The notes below the pieces were generated by a model. That model was not told the DNA's origin and ran no database searches. It saw nothing but the letters and a program-made list of their open reading frames with translations. A program made the translations under genes and the position numbers. From NCBI GenBank assembly GCA_037718865.1, contig JBBJMP010000007.1, forward strand, positions 261,056 to 325,055: DNA of 64,000 nucleotides, given 5' to 3'. Origin of the DNA: JADCRZ01 sp037718865 (lineage in GTDB: Bacteria > Bacteroidota > Bacteroidia > Chitinophagales > Chitinophagaceae). Of this stretch, positions 53,649 to 62,635 are shown in pieces (the stretch's first letter is position 1; each line of letters starts with the position of its first letter).

Positions 53649-54929
53649 TCAACCAATGTCAATTATTTTATCAACGATATGCTGTTCGTAGCCGGGAACG
53701 AATTCAACACCCCATCCCGGTTTCGCCGGAATATGCCACTGTCCTTCCTTAAATAAATATCCAGAGCTGTTAAATGCGTGTTCAAAATATCGTGAGTCTT
53801 CGACGTTAGGAATGTTCCATTGAACCTTTGACGCATGCATGCTCATGATAAGTCCAAACTGGTTCTGCCATACATGGGGGATTAATTTTACCTGCGGAAA
53901 TTTTTCCGCTTTCCGTGCGGTGAAAAGTATATTGCTCATACCACAGGTTGGCATATCGGGTTGGATATAACTATAAACAATGTCACGCATGTACTGATCA
54001 AATACCGGCAGGTCCCTGATATTTTCACCCTCTGCTATTTTTATAAATAACCCTGCATTCAGTAATTCCGCCTGTAACTTTTTGTACATCACGGCGTCGT
54101 CCGGAAATAGTTCTTCCATAAAAAACATGTCGTACGGGATGGTAGCTTTTAATAATTTTACAGCCCATCCATACTGGTCCTTGTAACCATTATTGGCATC
54201 CGCCATCAGTAAAAAATTATTACCTACGGCTTCGCGTAATGCAATGAAAGCCTCTATATCCCTGTCCACACCTGCCTCGCCGGGTAGCCACTTCGAAGGG
54301 CGTCCCAGCTTTATTTTGATTGCGCGGTAACCCTCTTCCTTAATGCGTTTCGCCGTTTCGCCTATGATCCTTACATCTGTTTTACGCGCTATGTCTTCAA
54401 AATAAATTGTTCCGTCATATGGATCAATGCCATCTCTCGCACTTTCTCCCAGTAAACTCCACACCGGTTTATTTTTAAATTTGCCTATTACGTCGAGTAT
54501 CACGCTTTCGATCCATGCGTATTTAGCATCATGAAAATACGGCAGCATGGAAGATTCGACACCGGTTATCAGATCTCCTTTCCAAGTATAAAAAGTCAGG
54601 GGGTCCTTGCCTATTAATTGTTTAATCTTGCCCAGTGTTGCATCATCGGGTTTCGCATAACCCATTGCACCGATCCCTTCCGTGCCATCATTCATAACCA
54701 TTTTAATCAGCGCATTCACACCCTTAATGCCCTTTGGTGCCGAGTCATATGAATTCATAGAGATGAAACGGTTAAAGTTTCCCGACGCATTCATGATGGA
54801 AATGCTTTTAATCAGCGGGCCTTTATCCGCTGGCTTGACGGTCTGTTGGGTGTTCGCTAAAGAAAGATCCGCAAAACCCAGCAGGGGTAATACTCCTGCG
54901 TTTCTAACAAAATTTCTTCTTGAGATCAT
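53649..54929 (-). CDS. Mandelate racemase / muconate lactonizing enzyme-type protein, Tat signal
   Basis: A 426-residue enolase-superfamily protein with a twin-arginine signal, ISRRNFVRNAGVLPLLGFAD. The barrel shows the family set: a Lys-x-Lys-like base in AIKIKLGRPSKW, metal ligands in LLMADANNGYKD (Asp), FFMEELFPDD (Glu) and IAEGENIRD (Glu), and a His in IPHVWQNQFG. These support an intact metal site for alpha-proton abstraction from a carboxylate, as in sugar-acid dehydratases and epimerases. The exported form is unusual for the superfamily but recurs in Bacteroidota. It appears to be the first gene of the SusC/SusD transcript. The substrate is unknown. Confidence 0.88.
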   Translation of the reverse strand: MISRRNFVRNAGVLPLLGFADLSLANTQQTVKPADKGPLIKSISIMNASGNFNRFISMNSYDSAPKGIKGVNALIKMVMNDGTEGIGAMGYAKPDDATLGKIKQLIGKDPLTFYTWKGDLITGVESSMLPYFHDAKYAWIESVILDVIGKFKNKPVWSLLGESARDGIDPYDGTIYFEDIARKTDVRIIGETAKRIKEEGYRAIKIKLGRPSKWLPGEAGVDRDIEAFIALREAVGNNFLLMADANNGYKDQYGWAVKLLKATIPYDMFFMEELFPDDAVMYKKLQAELLNAGLFIKIAEGENIRDLPVFDQYMRDIVYSYIQPDMPTCGMSNILFTARKAEKFPQVKLIPHVWQNQFGLIMSMHASKVQWNIPNVEDSRYFEHAFNSSGYLFKEGQWHIPAKPGWGVEFVPGYEQHIVDKIIDIG

Positions 54930-55060
54930 GGCGTGTATTTATTATGAAGAATATGTATAACAGCTGCCCGCAAATGCGTAGAATTTATACCATCAGAATA
55001 TATGTTCCTGCACCTACGCGGAATATAACACAATAATTATTATTAAAGGTTATTTATCAA

Positions 55061-56980
55061 TCAATCTTTTGAAAAGAAAACTTTCCCCCAGTTGGATTTT
55101 ATCAAGTAATTATAAAGATGGAAACCGGTTACAACTTCCGAACTGTCTTCAAGAAGGTTCTGCCAGGTACCATTGTGGGAAAACGGTATATCGACAACTT
55201 GATCATGTTGGGAAAAATTCAAAACAATAATAAACTTCTCTGATTTACCATTATCATTATTGCCCCAGCGGTGGTAAATGACTATTTGCCTGTCTATATC
55301 CACTCCATAACCTTCCGGATTAAACTTATTTTGCCAAGATTCCCAATTCGGATAAAAGCTATCCGACCGCAATGAAAGATGGGCAAATCGGATCTTAATC
55401 AATTTTGAATATAAGTCGATGAGGCTGGACCCAATTTTGTCTTTGCTAAAATCCCATCGCAAGGGCCTTGGCTTTACTCTTCGACTGCTGCCTCTATCAT
55501 CTTCCATTACCCAATAATCCTCTCCAAATTCCTGGCCATTTTGAATCATTACAGCACCCGGACAAGTAAGCAAAGCGATGGCGTAAGGCTGTGTGCGATA
55601 CCATTCAAGGGCGCCATTATTATTCCGGGCTCCAGCTTGCCAGGCGACATGAGAATGATCGTGATTGCCAATGTAGGTTGTCGCCACTTTATCACCCTCC
55701 AAACCTAAATGGTTATTTAACGCATTCATAATGCGGGAATCAATTGTTTGGTTCCATAAGTAATCAAAGCAACATTGGTAAAGCGCGTTGTTCCAGTAAC
55801 TGGTAGCCGACGTTTTGTTTGTTACCTGGGCGGCTTCCATATTCAGGTGCTCTAACACCAAAGCGAAATTAGTTTCCCCTGTACTGTTTACATGATCGGA
55901 GATGTCTTGCAGCAGTTGTGGTAAACCGCGTTGCTCATCCGGGATATAATAATTGGTGGTATTATCAAACCGGATGCCGTCAATCTTAAAGTCATCGATC
56001 CAGTACAGGCAAACGGCTCGAACGAACTCTTGTGTACAGCCTTGATAAAAGTCTAAATCTTTAAGCCCCGAAAACGTACCGCCAAACTTGCCGACATATG
56101 GACAAGCTTCAGGGTTCTGATAAAACCATTGATAGGGAAAGTCCTTCGGTTCATCCTCCGACCCTGCTGTTTGAGCCACGTGATTGAACACGCCATCCAT
56201 AATAACCTGTATACCATCATCATGCAGCGTACTAATCAGGTTTTTAAGAAAAGAAAGCTTTTCCGCTGGCTGATTCACTGCATTAGCATACCGATATTCA
56301 ACCGAGAAATACATATAGGGATTATATCCCCAATTAAAACCCATACCAGGCCAGGCGGTCCACGGCATAAACAAGATGGCAGTGACGCCGAGATCGTCTT
56401 TTAGATATTTTACCTTGTCATGTACCGCTTCAATGGGAGCACGAGCGCCCCGGTACTCATCGGTAAAATCATCGATCATGAGTTCGTATACAACGAGATC
56501 TCTCAAGTGCTTCCTAGGCTCGTTCAAGGGTCTTACAGCGGGATCACTTCCTCCAATTACAAATGCTGAATTTTGGTTTTCGCTCCCGCCATAACGGCTA
56601 CAGGGATCCGTTACCTTTCGTTTTTTGCCATTTTCAAATGTAACGTAATACTTGTATTGATAAAAACCACTCCTCAATTGAGGCAGATTGTCGGTGCGAT
56701 ATCTCCATATCCACCCTTTAGCATGTTCCTCTTTTACCATATGGGAAGACATTTCAAAATCCCAATCTAGTTGGCCAATTTGATGTTGGAAATCCCCAGC
56801 CACCTGAATGGAATGAATTTGCGGATCACCGAAGTTAGGAATTACTTCTCCATTACTATCATTGCGGCTATGGGCGTACTGTGATGTGTCTTTGGTACGA
56901 TCGGGAATGAATATTTTAAATTCAACCTGGCCTTCGTTTTCGTCTGTTCCTACCTGCCATGCTCCAAATTTCTCAGTCAT
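55061..56980 (-). CDS. GH13 alpha-amylase family enzyme
   Basis: About 639 residues, cytoplasmic (no signal peptide), starting MTEKFGAWQVGTDENEGQVE; a Met two codons earlier (56986) is equally possible. Residues about 1-150 form a CBM48-like sandwich (QIHSIQVAGDFQHQIGQLDW). The barrel has all catalytic residues: nucleophile Asp in FKIDGIRFDNTTNYYIP, acid Glu in ALVLEHLNMEAAQ, and Asp in TYIGNHDHSHVAW; the first barrel motif is IMDGVFNHVAQT. The C-terminal domain ends with GKVFFSKD. Specificity (amylase, glucan-modifying or trehalose-related) cannot be told. It lies 131 bp upstream of the enolase gene on the same strand and is the second GH13 gene in the window. Confidence 0.9.
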   Translation of the reverse strand: MTEKFGAWQVGTDENEGQVEFKIFIPDRTKDTSQYAHSRNDSNGEVIPNFGDPQIHSIQVAGDFQHQIGQLDWDFEMSSHMVKEEHAKGWIWRYRTDNLPQLRSGFYQYKYYVTFENGKKRKVTDPCSRYGGSENQNSAFVIGGSDPAVRPLNEPRKHLRDLVVYELMIDDFTDEYRGARAPIEAVHDKVKYLKDDLGVTAILFMPWTAWPGMGFNWGYNPYMYFSVEYRYANAVNQPAEKLSFLKNLISTLHDDGIQVIMDGVFNHVAQTAGSEDEPKDFPYQWFYQNPEACPYVGKFGGTFSGLKDLDFYQGCTQEFVRAVCLYWIDDFKIDGIRFDNTTNYYIPDEQRGLPQLLQDISDHVNSTGETNFALVLEHLNMEAAQVTNKTSATSYWNNALYQCCFDYLWNQTIDSRIMNALNNHLGLEGDKVATTYIGNHDHSHVAWQAGARNNNGALEWYRTQPYAIALLTCPGAVMIQNGQEFGEDYWVMEDDRGSSRRVKPRPLRWDFSKDKIGSSLIDLYSKLIKIRFAHLSLRSDSFYPNWESWQNKFNPEGYGVDIDRQIVIYHRWGNNDNGKSEKFIIVLNFSQHDQVVDIPFSHNGTWQNLLEDSSEVVTGFHLYNYLIKSNWGKVFFSKD

Positions 56981-56986
56981 GTACAT

Positions 56987-57318
56987 AATAATGATTTGTT
57001 TACTTTTTTAAAAATCGTTGATACCTCAGCATTTCAATGTTCAGCCTTTTTTAAAATGATATTTCCTTTGAAAGGGCTATTTAAATTATACTACTACAGA
57101 ATACTGTTGTGACCTTACGGTTTTTTCAGATGTCTCTGCATAAGATTAAACCACCCATTTGTGAAAAGCAACGTTCGGAGAACAAATTTTGATAGCGAAG
57201 GATTACTTAGTCGGTTCCTGGTAAGGTCCGGAGATTTAGACGTGACAATCCAAAATAAGCAAGAAGTTTTAAAAATGCAAGCGAATAACTGGAGCATTTT
57301 GTGAATGGCGAAGGACAA
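56987..57318. other. Gap holding the tail of a decayed gene
   Basis: About 330 bp before the GH13 gene. Leftward and rightward frames are open for 60-67 codons around 57115-57318 but neither has a family-like start. The segment 57200-57318 probably contains scrambled remains of the C-terminal end of the AlkB-like pseudogene described next. Nothing else is seen. Confidence 0.35.
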
Positions 57319-57704
57319 TCAGCTAGCAAACGATACCCCTGCAATGGTATTAAACGCAGGCGCATCCCTGTGACAGTTAATAACAGATCCCAGCGGATAT
57401 TCGGTAATCAGAAATTGAGCTATTGATTTTCGCGACAGGAGAAGTTGTTAGCAACCTTATCGACAAGGAAATCAAACTCATTTGGGATAGCATTTCCTTG
57501 TTTAAGTTCCTGTTCGGTGAAACTCCAACCCTGGCCGAAGCTTATCACTTTTCTTTTCGCTAAATATCCATGAAACTTCATGGCCTGCAAATCAAATTGG
57601 TCAATGCTTTTAACAAGCTGCTTTTCTTCAGCCTCAGTTATAAAATTCGGGTAATAATTAAAACCAGGCGGTAATACAGGAGCAATGTCAAATAGTGAAT
57701 TCAT
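57319..57704 (-). pseudogene. AlkB-like 2-oxoglutarate/Fe(II) dioxygenase, frameshifted
   Basis: The first frame (57704 to 57420) begins MNSLFDIAPVLPPGFNYYPN and continues as the N-terminal half of an AlkB homologue (FQTE-free, with QAMKFHGYLAKRKVISFGQG and NEFDFLVDKVANNF), then stops after 94 codons. In another frame the gene carries on directly: AQFLITEYPLGSVINCHRDA followed by PAFNTIAGVSFAS, containing the iron-binding His-x-Asp (HRD), to a stop at 57319-57321. A one-base indel near 57430 therefore breaks the gene, and the C-terminal His and Arg motifs are not found. The family removes alkyl groups from DNA or RNA bases. Sequencing error could explain one frameshift but not the missing end. 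Confidence 0.75.
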
Positions 57705-57763
57705 TGATTATAAAAATGATGTAAGCCTTCATTTTGCCGTTAATTTTTTTTAAATTGGCACCT

Positions 57764-58366
57764 ATGCTTTCGCCGAACTTTACCCTCTTTCCCGAGATAA
57801 GGACTGACCGGCTGATTCTCCGGCAGATGACACTAGCCGATGCCATTGGTGTGCGGCAATTACGTTCCAATGAAGACGTGATGAAATACATCAATCGTCC
57901 CTTAACACACACCATTGAAGAGGCAGAAGCCTGGATAAGCGTTATTATAGAAGCTTTGCAGAAGGCTGAGGGCATTACCTGGTGCATTTGCTTAAAGGAG
58001 ACCCCTATCGAACATGTGGGCAGCATCGGGCTCTGGCGGATAGACAAAGAAAATTACCGGGCAGAGATCGGCTATATGCTGGAGCCTTCCTTACAGGGCA
58101 AAGGTATCATGTATGAAGCCATACACAAAGTATTGGATTATGGCTTCAAGGAAATGAAGCTTCATTCCATTGAAGCGCAGATCGACCCAAGAAATGCAGC
58201 CTCCGGTGCGCTGCTGAAAAAAGCAGGCTTTATACAGGAAGCCTACTTCAAAGAAAACTATTACCTGCGTGGCCGGTTTGCAGATACGGCTGTTTATTCC
58301 ATCCTAACTCCCTTCACAGAAGCCACAAACAGAAAAGAGGTGCAGGAAAAAGGTGTGATCCCATAA
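57764..58366 (+). CDS. GNAT family N-acetyltransferase
   Basis: About 200 residues from ATG 57764 (MLSPNFTLFPEIRTDRLILR); the frame extends to a TTG at 57734 but the added residues are not conserved-looking. RTDRLILRQMTLADAIGVRQ is the usual Rim-type start. The acetyl-CoA loop is LEPSLQGKGIMYEAIHKVLD (Gln-x-x-Gly-x pattern), followed by IEAQIDPRNAASGALLKKAGF, typical of RimJ/RimL-like enzymes. It transfers acetyl to an amine of a small molecule or protein N-terminus; the acceptor is unknown. It is divergent from the AlkB-like pseudogene with 59 bp between starts. Confidence 0.88.
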   Translation: MLSPNFTLFPEIRTDRLILRQMTLADAIGVRQLRSNEDVMKYINRPLTHTIEEAEAWISVIIEALQKAEGITWCICLKETPIEHVGSIGLWRIDKENYRAEIGYMLEPSLQGKGIMYEAIHKVLDYGFKEMKLHSIEAQIDPRNAASGALLKKAGFIQEAYFKENYYLRGRFADTAVYSILTPFTEATNRKEVQEKGVIP

Positions 58367-58454
58367 AAAACCTACAACGCAAACTATATCATAGCTATTA
58401 ATGTCTAAAGGTTCCGTCCTTTTTAAAAACAAAATACTTAGTCGATTCGTTGAC

Positions 58455-59771
58455 TTACCAATCCTTTACAACCTTATGCGTTTTAACGTAATCAGGATCA
58501 ATTCTGATGCCCAGGCCAGGACCGGTGGGGACTTTAAGTACACCATCATAGCTGGTAAGAGGGTCGCCTGATGTATATTCGATAGGAATTTGATTGCCGT
58601 TTGCGTCCCTGGTTGAAAACGTATCGAATTCCTGGTACTTATAGGGATGCGTGCAGGCAGAAACAAAGTGCAACATATAGATGTATCCCAACCCGTATTG
58701 GGTTATGTGCGGACAAACAGTTCTCCCAAATGCTGCAGCCATACGAGCCACTTTCATCGAACGAATCATTCCCCCGAAATAAAGCTGATCTGGCTGTACA
58801 ATATCACAGGCATCGTGGGCAATAAGCCAACGAAACGTACTGATATGGCCTTCGGATTCACCAGTTGAAATTGGAATTTTTAGACCGTCCTTCACCATTT
58901 TAAGTTCATCGTACCAGCCAAATGGAACCATTTCTTCCCACCAGGAATAGTTATAATTCTCCAATATTTTACCCATTCGAATGCCACCTTGCACAGAAAA
59001 TTTATTATTTCCATCACAGCCGAGAATTATATCGTCGCCAAACATTTTACGTGCCGCCCTGAGGAGGTTTTCATTACCTGCTATACTGTCTTTATCCAGC
59101 TGCCCAGGCAGGCCAACTCTCATTTTTATTGCTTTTGCCTTAGTTTCTAATAAATCTTTTTTTACAATTTCCAGGGACTGTTCTGGAGGTAATGAAAGCA
59201 GTTCGGGCATTCGACTACCCTGGTAAACCGCGATCATTGGGTTTTTGAGTTCTCCGATTAAGTGACCAATGGGTTTTTTTATAATTTTACCCAACATATC
59301 GAGAACGGCAATTTCCAGCGTAGCAAGCGCTATATTGAATGGAACACCGCCGCCTTTGCCGTTATCACCTGGGACCATGGCATCCAAATCACGTGCATCT
59401 TTACCAATAAAACTATCTATCAAACCTTTATAAACTGGCCAATTTCTTACGCTTTGGCCTCCGCCTCCCGTGGGATTAAGCCCGGTGTGACCGACCGACA
59501 TACCTTCTGCCCCATCTTTAGAACGCACCCTGACCATAAAATTTTCACGATCCCGAAGTAATTCGATGGCTTCTATCATTACCGGTGAAGTAAAAAGTTC
59601 CTTTTTAAATACAGGTTGCTTAAGTATCTCATCAAGCCGCGCATACTTAGATACCAAGTCGGTCTGAGGGCTAGAGGTTGGTCTTTTTATTCCGAAAGAT
59701 GGTAACGGCAATGTGGCAGCAAGACCGCCAGCAAAGGCAGAACCAATAAAATTTCGACGATTTGATTCCAT
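58455..59771 (-). CDS. Mandelate racemase / muconate lactonizing enzyme-type protein, Tat signal (second copy)
   Basis: A 438-residue enolase-superfamily protein with a twin-arginine signal (SNRRNFIGSAFAGGLAATLP). Metal site: Asp in IILGCDGNNKFS, Glu in YSWWEEMVPFGW, Glu in IPISTGESEGHIS; a base in AIKMRVGLPGQL and a His in VCPHITQYGLGY. It differs clearly from the enolase at 53649-54929, so the two are not a recent duplication. Likely a sugar-acid dehydratase or epimerase acting in the periplasm; the substrate is unknown. Its promoter region is disturbed by the IS630 element that begins 83 bp upstream of its start. Confidence 0.87.
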   Translation of the reverse strand: MESNRRNFIGSAFAGGLAATLPLPSFGIKRPTSSPQTDLVSKYARLDEILKQPVFKKELFTSPVMIEAIELLRDRENFMVRVRSKDGAEGMSVGHTGLNPTGGGGQSVRNWPVYKGLIDSFIGKDARDLDAMVPGDNGKGGGVPFNIALATLEIAVLDMLGKIIKKPIGHLIGELKNPMIAVYQGSRMPELLSLPPEQSLEIVKKDLLETKAKAIKMRVGLPGQLDKDSIAGNENLLRAARKMFGDDIILGCDGNNKFSVQGGIRMGKILENYNYSWWEEMVPFGWYDELKMVKDGLKIPISTGESEGHISTFRWLIAHDACDIVQPDQLYFGGMIRSMKVARMAAAFGRTVCPHITQYGLGYIYMLHFVSACTHPYKYQEFDTFSTRDANGNQIPIEYTSGDPLTSYDGVLKVPTGPGLGIRIDPDYVKTHKVVKDW

Positions 59772-59854
59772 AATAACTTTTTATAAATGTATACATATAA
59801 TTCCTCAATTTTTAAAAGCCTTCATTATGTGACCCCAGGTCTCATCAAGGGCTA

Positions 59855-60969
59855 GTTTGATGAATTGTAAGTTAATTTAGTATCACCTAGCAAGTGGCTG
59901 ACCGGTGTAGGTCCATTTAAACGGCTTAGCTCTTTGCTCATTGTAAGTTTTAACATACTTCATCAATTGATCGATTAGTTGTTTTCTCGATTTCCATACT
60001 CCCCCTTTTAGAACATCCTTGGTTAGCATGTTGAACCATATTTCAATTTGGTTTAGCCAGGATGAATAAGTTGGCGTAAAGTGCAAGGTTATCCTCTTTT
60101 TTGTACTGATCCATTGCTCAACGATTTTATGTTTATAAACGGTTAGATTATCGACGATCAAGTGCAAATGTTTACGTGGATACTTCCTATAGAGTTCCTT
60201 TAGAAATATTAGAAAGTTTTCAGCATTGTTTTTATCCACAGTTTTTGCCGCAATCTCTCCCTGATGAACTGATAAAGCAGCCAGTAAAGCTACTGTGCCG
60301 TTGCGTTTATAAGTAGCTGTCAAACGTTTCGGAGCCTTTTCTTTCAATGGTAATATCGGTTGTGTTCTATCTAAAGCCTGTATTTGGGTCTTCTCATCCA
60401 CACATAGTACAAGAGCGTTTTGCGGGGGATCCATATATAGCCCTACGATGTTAACCATCTTGCTTTCAAACTCAACATCAGTGCTTTTACCACACCAATA
60501 CTCGATCTTGTGGGGCTTCAGATCAGCTTGCTTTAATATCTGTTGAACCTTACCCTGGCTCATACCTACCTGTTGGGCTATGCGCCGCTGACTCCAATTT
60601 GTATAGCCCTTACCTGGCTTCCTGGTGGCAAGTTCAATTACACTGGCCTTTTTAGCTGCACTAAACACAGGTGGCTTTCCACTTCGTGGCGCGTCTTTCA
60701 ACCCCTCCAATCTATTGTTAGAAAACCGCTGGCGCCATTTGTTTATGATTACTTCACTCACACCAAGTTCTTGCCGGGTTTCAACAAAACTTTTCCCAGA
60801 ATGCCAACATAATATTATCTGCACTCTCTCCACCATCCTTTTTTCCGCCTTGCCGCTACGTGCTATAAATTGTAGCTCTATTAATTCCTCCGGGGACAGC
60901 ATAAGGGCCTTCCTTTTAGCCATATCTTTTTTCAACAAATATACTAAATTTACTTAGTATTCATTACAC
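59855..60969 (-). mobile_element. IS630-family insertion sequence
   Basis: Inverted ends of about 32 bp with five mismatches span 59852-59883 and 60941-60972 (both end CTAG outward; inner part AATTTAGTAT). TA dinucleotides at 59853-59854 and 60970-60971 fit the TA target duplication of IS630/mariner elements, which puts the element itself at about 59855-60969. The transposase stop codon lies within the left end. The element looks complete. Confidence 0.85.
59883..60938 (-). CDS. IS630 family transposase
   Basis: A 351-residue DDE transposase in a single frame. N-terminal helix-turn-helix (about 10-150): SGKSFVETRQELGVSEVIIN and RRIAQQVGMSQGKVQQILKQ, two winged-helix modules. Catalytic triad: Asp in ALVLCVDEKTQIQALDRTQP, Asp in HLHLIVDNLTVYKHK, Glu in YSSWLNQIEIWFNML. 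It ends ISTKKRITLHFTPTYSSWLN to YVKTYNEQRAKPFKWTYTG as is usual for the family. Unlike many IS630 elements it needs no frameshift. It probably mobilises the flanking inverted ends. Confidence 0.93.
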   Translation of the reverse strand: MLKKDMAKRKALMLSPEELIELQFIARSGKAEKRMVERVQIILCWHSGKSFVETRQELGVSEVIINKWRQRFSNNRLEGLKDAPRSGKPPVFSAAKKASVIELATRKPGKGYTNWSQRRIAQQVGMSQGKVQQILKQADLKPHKIEYWCGKSTDVEFESKMVNIVGLYMDPPQNALVLCVDEKTQIQALDRTQPILPLKEKAPKRLTATYKRNGTVALLAALSVHQGEIAAKTVDKNNAENFLIFLKELYRKYPRKHLHLIVDNLTVYKHKIVEQWISTKKRITLHFTPTYSSWLNQIEIWFNMLTKDVLKGGVWKSRKQLIDQLMKYVKTYNEQRAKPFKWTYTGQPLAR

Positions 60970-61029
60970 TAGAAAGGCATTACCAAAAAATAATCTGCCT
61001 GGCAAATGTTAAACAGAATAAGCACTAAG

Positions 61030-61283
61030 ATGAAATCGCCAGCAGGTATGTACGCCAACGAATGGTTCATTCGATCAGCTTTCATTTTATAGTGAAAAAT
61101 TAAAAGCAACCTTTCTTTTTGTATGTATCTTTCACCTTACCACATGCTCCTATAATATGAAATCGCCAGCAGGTATGTACGCCAACGAATGGTTCATTCG
61201 ATCAGCTTTCATTTTATAGTGAAAAATTAAAAGCAACCCTTCTTTTTGTATGTATCTTTCACCTTACCACATGCTCCCATAAT
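61030..61283. repeat. Tandem pair of 127-bp repeats, each with a 20-codon micro-ORF
   Basis: Bases 61030-61156 and 61157-61283 are the same sequence with two substitutions (ACCTTTC against ACCCTTC, and CTCCTAT against CTCCCAT). Each holds an identical 20-codon frame, MKSPAGMYANEWFIRSAFIL then stop, and a CGAATG-GTT-CATTCG hairpin inside it. They lie between the IS630 element and a recombinase gene, in a 515-bp gene-free stretch. A further hairpin, TGGATTC / GAATCCA, at 61439-61461 lies 26 bp before the recombinase start. They could be a recombination site, a small RNA, a leader peptide or a plain duplication. Confidence 0.8.
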
Positions 61284-61487
61284 GTTTCTCCACGATTACA
61301 TGCTTAATTGTGACTGGAGTTAGCTTTGCTATATACGTTACCGTAATTTGCATAATGTTTTGCTTGTATATGACACTGGGAAAAGGGTGGGATAACCCTG
61401 GTGACGCTTTCAAAATTGTTCTTGTTTTGTAAAGAAGATGGATTCTCTTTTTGGGAATCCAAAATTTTACATTTCAATACAATATGA

Positions 61488-62633
61488 ATGGAAAGTATAT
61501 CCCTATTTGCCGTAATCCACCGAAAAGCCGAGCAAATTCTGATACGCTTTCCTGCAACAAAACTTCTTAATGATGCTGCCCGTAAGCTACCAGGGGTAAA
61601 ATGGACCAAGACTTACAATTCATGGTATTTACCGTTAACTGAGGAAAATTACAAACGTATCCGGAACGCCTTTCATCCCATTGGTACGATTGATGCAAGT
61701 AATCTTCGTGAGTATCTTAGAAAAAAAGCTGCTGTGAAGGCGACCGAAGTACCGGAATATTTGCCTGATCAATCGAAAGACGTAAACAAAAGTGAACCGG
61801 TAACTGCTCCGCTGCCTATGTTGGCACAACCATCGGTTGCTTACAGGCTCAGCTATGAGAATTTAAAGAGCCTGGAGCAGACCATTAGACATCTGACATT
61901 AAAGGCATATAGTCACAGTACCATTAAGACCTACCGAGCAGAATTGCTGGTGTTTTTCCGGGTATTAGGGAAACATGCGGCTACGGCGCTTACTACTGAA
62001 GATGTAAAGAGGTGGTTATTAAAATGCATAAATGATGGGCTAACGGAAAACACCATTCATAGTCGCATTAATGCATTAAAATTTTTCTATGAGCAGGTGC
62101 TTGGAAGGGACAAGTTCTTTATCGACATCCCGAGGCCCAAAAAAGCACAACAGCTGCCAAATGTACTTGGTGAAAGAGAAATAACGCGATTATTCAATGC
62201 CCTGGCAAACAAAAAGCATAAGGCAATCTTGTTTACGGCGTATAGTGCCGGCTTAAGGGTTAGTGAAGTAGTGAATTTGAAATTAAAAGACATAGATAGT
62301 GACAGGATGCAATTATTTATAGAACGATCGAAAGGCAAAAAAGACAGGTATGTAAATTTGAGCCCTGTATTGCTAGACGTGTTAAGAAACTACATTAAAA
62401 TATGCAATCCACGCCCATTAACTTATTTATTTGAAGGCCAGGAACCTGGTTCCATTTTCAGCGCCCGGAGTGCGCAGAAAATCTTCCAGATGGCAAGGCA
62501 AAAGGCTGTCATAAAGAAAGAGGTAAGTTTTCACAGCCTGAGGCATTATGGGAAGTGTAAGATTATGGGAAGTGTTCATCAGGAGCGCTTTATTTTCCAC
62601 GATGTTTATAAAAACACTTCCCATAATTTTTAA
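61488..62633 (+). pseudogene. Tyrosine recombinase truncated at the HxxR box
   Basis: ATG 61488 starts a protein whose N-terminal 65 residues (RKLPGVKWTKTYNSWYLPL) resemble a HARP-like domain found on some Bacteroidota recombinases. A SAM-like DNA-binding domain follows (about 120-215, YSHSTIKTYRAELLVFFRVL), then the catalytic domain: Arg in YSAGLRVSEVVNLKLKDI, Lys in ERSKGKKDRYVNLS, and HSLRH (codons to 62546). Native sequence ends there; the remaining 29 residues are read from inserted DNA that begins with TTATGGGAAGTGT repeats. The second histidine and catalytic tyrosine are therefore missing, so the protein is inactive as read. It is of the integron/XerD-like kind. The 3' part may lie beyond the right edge. 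Confidence 0.85.
62545..62627. repeat. Clustered short inverted repeats marking a mobile-element end
   Basis: ATTATGGGAAGTGT at 62545-62558, ATTATGGGAAGTGTT at 62562-62576 (17-bp spacing), and the inverse AACACTTCCCATAAT at 62613-62627. The cluster starts at the codon for the last His of HSLRH in the truncated recombinase and ends 9 bp before the stop of the next, oppositely directed recombinase. Two direct copies and one inverted copy are the usual layout of a recombinase binding site at an element end. Confidence 0.7.
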
Positions 62634-62635
62634 TG

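Noticed and set aside
57115..57318. Leftward 67-codon frame after the AlkB-like pseudogene
   Set aside because: Composition is atypical and it overlaps what seem to be scrambled remains of the AlkB-like gene; not called as a gene.
61030..61283. Integron attC sites or a CRISPR array
   Set aside because: The 127-bp units lack attC core sites that I can recognise, and they are only two long contiguous repeats without spacers.
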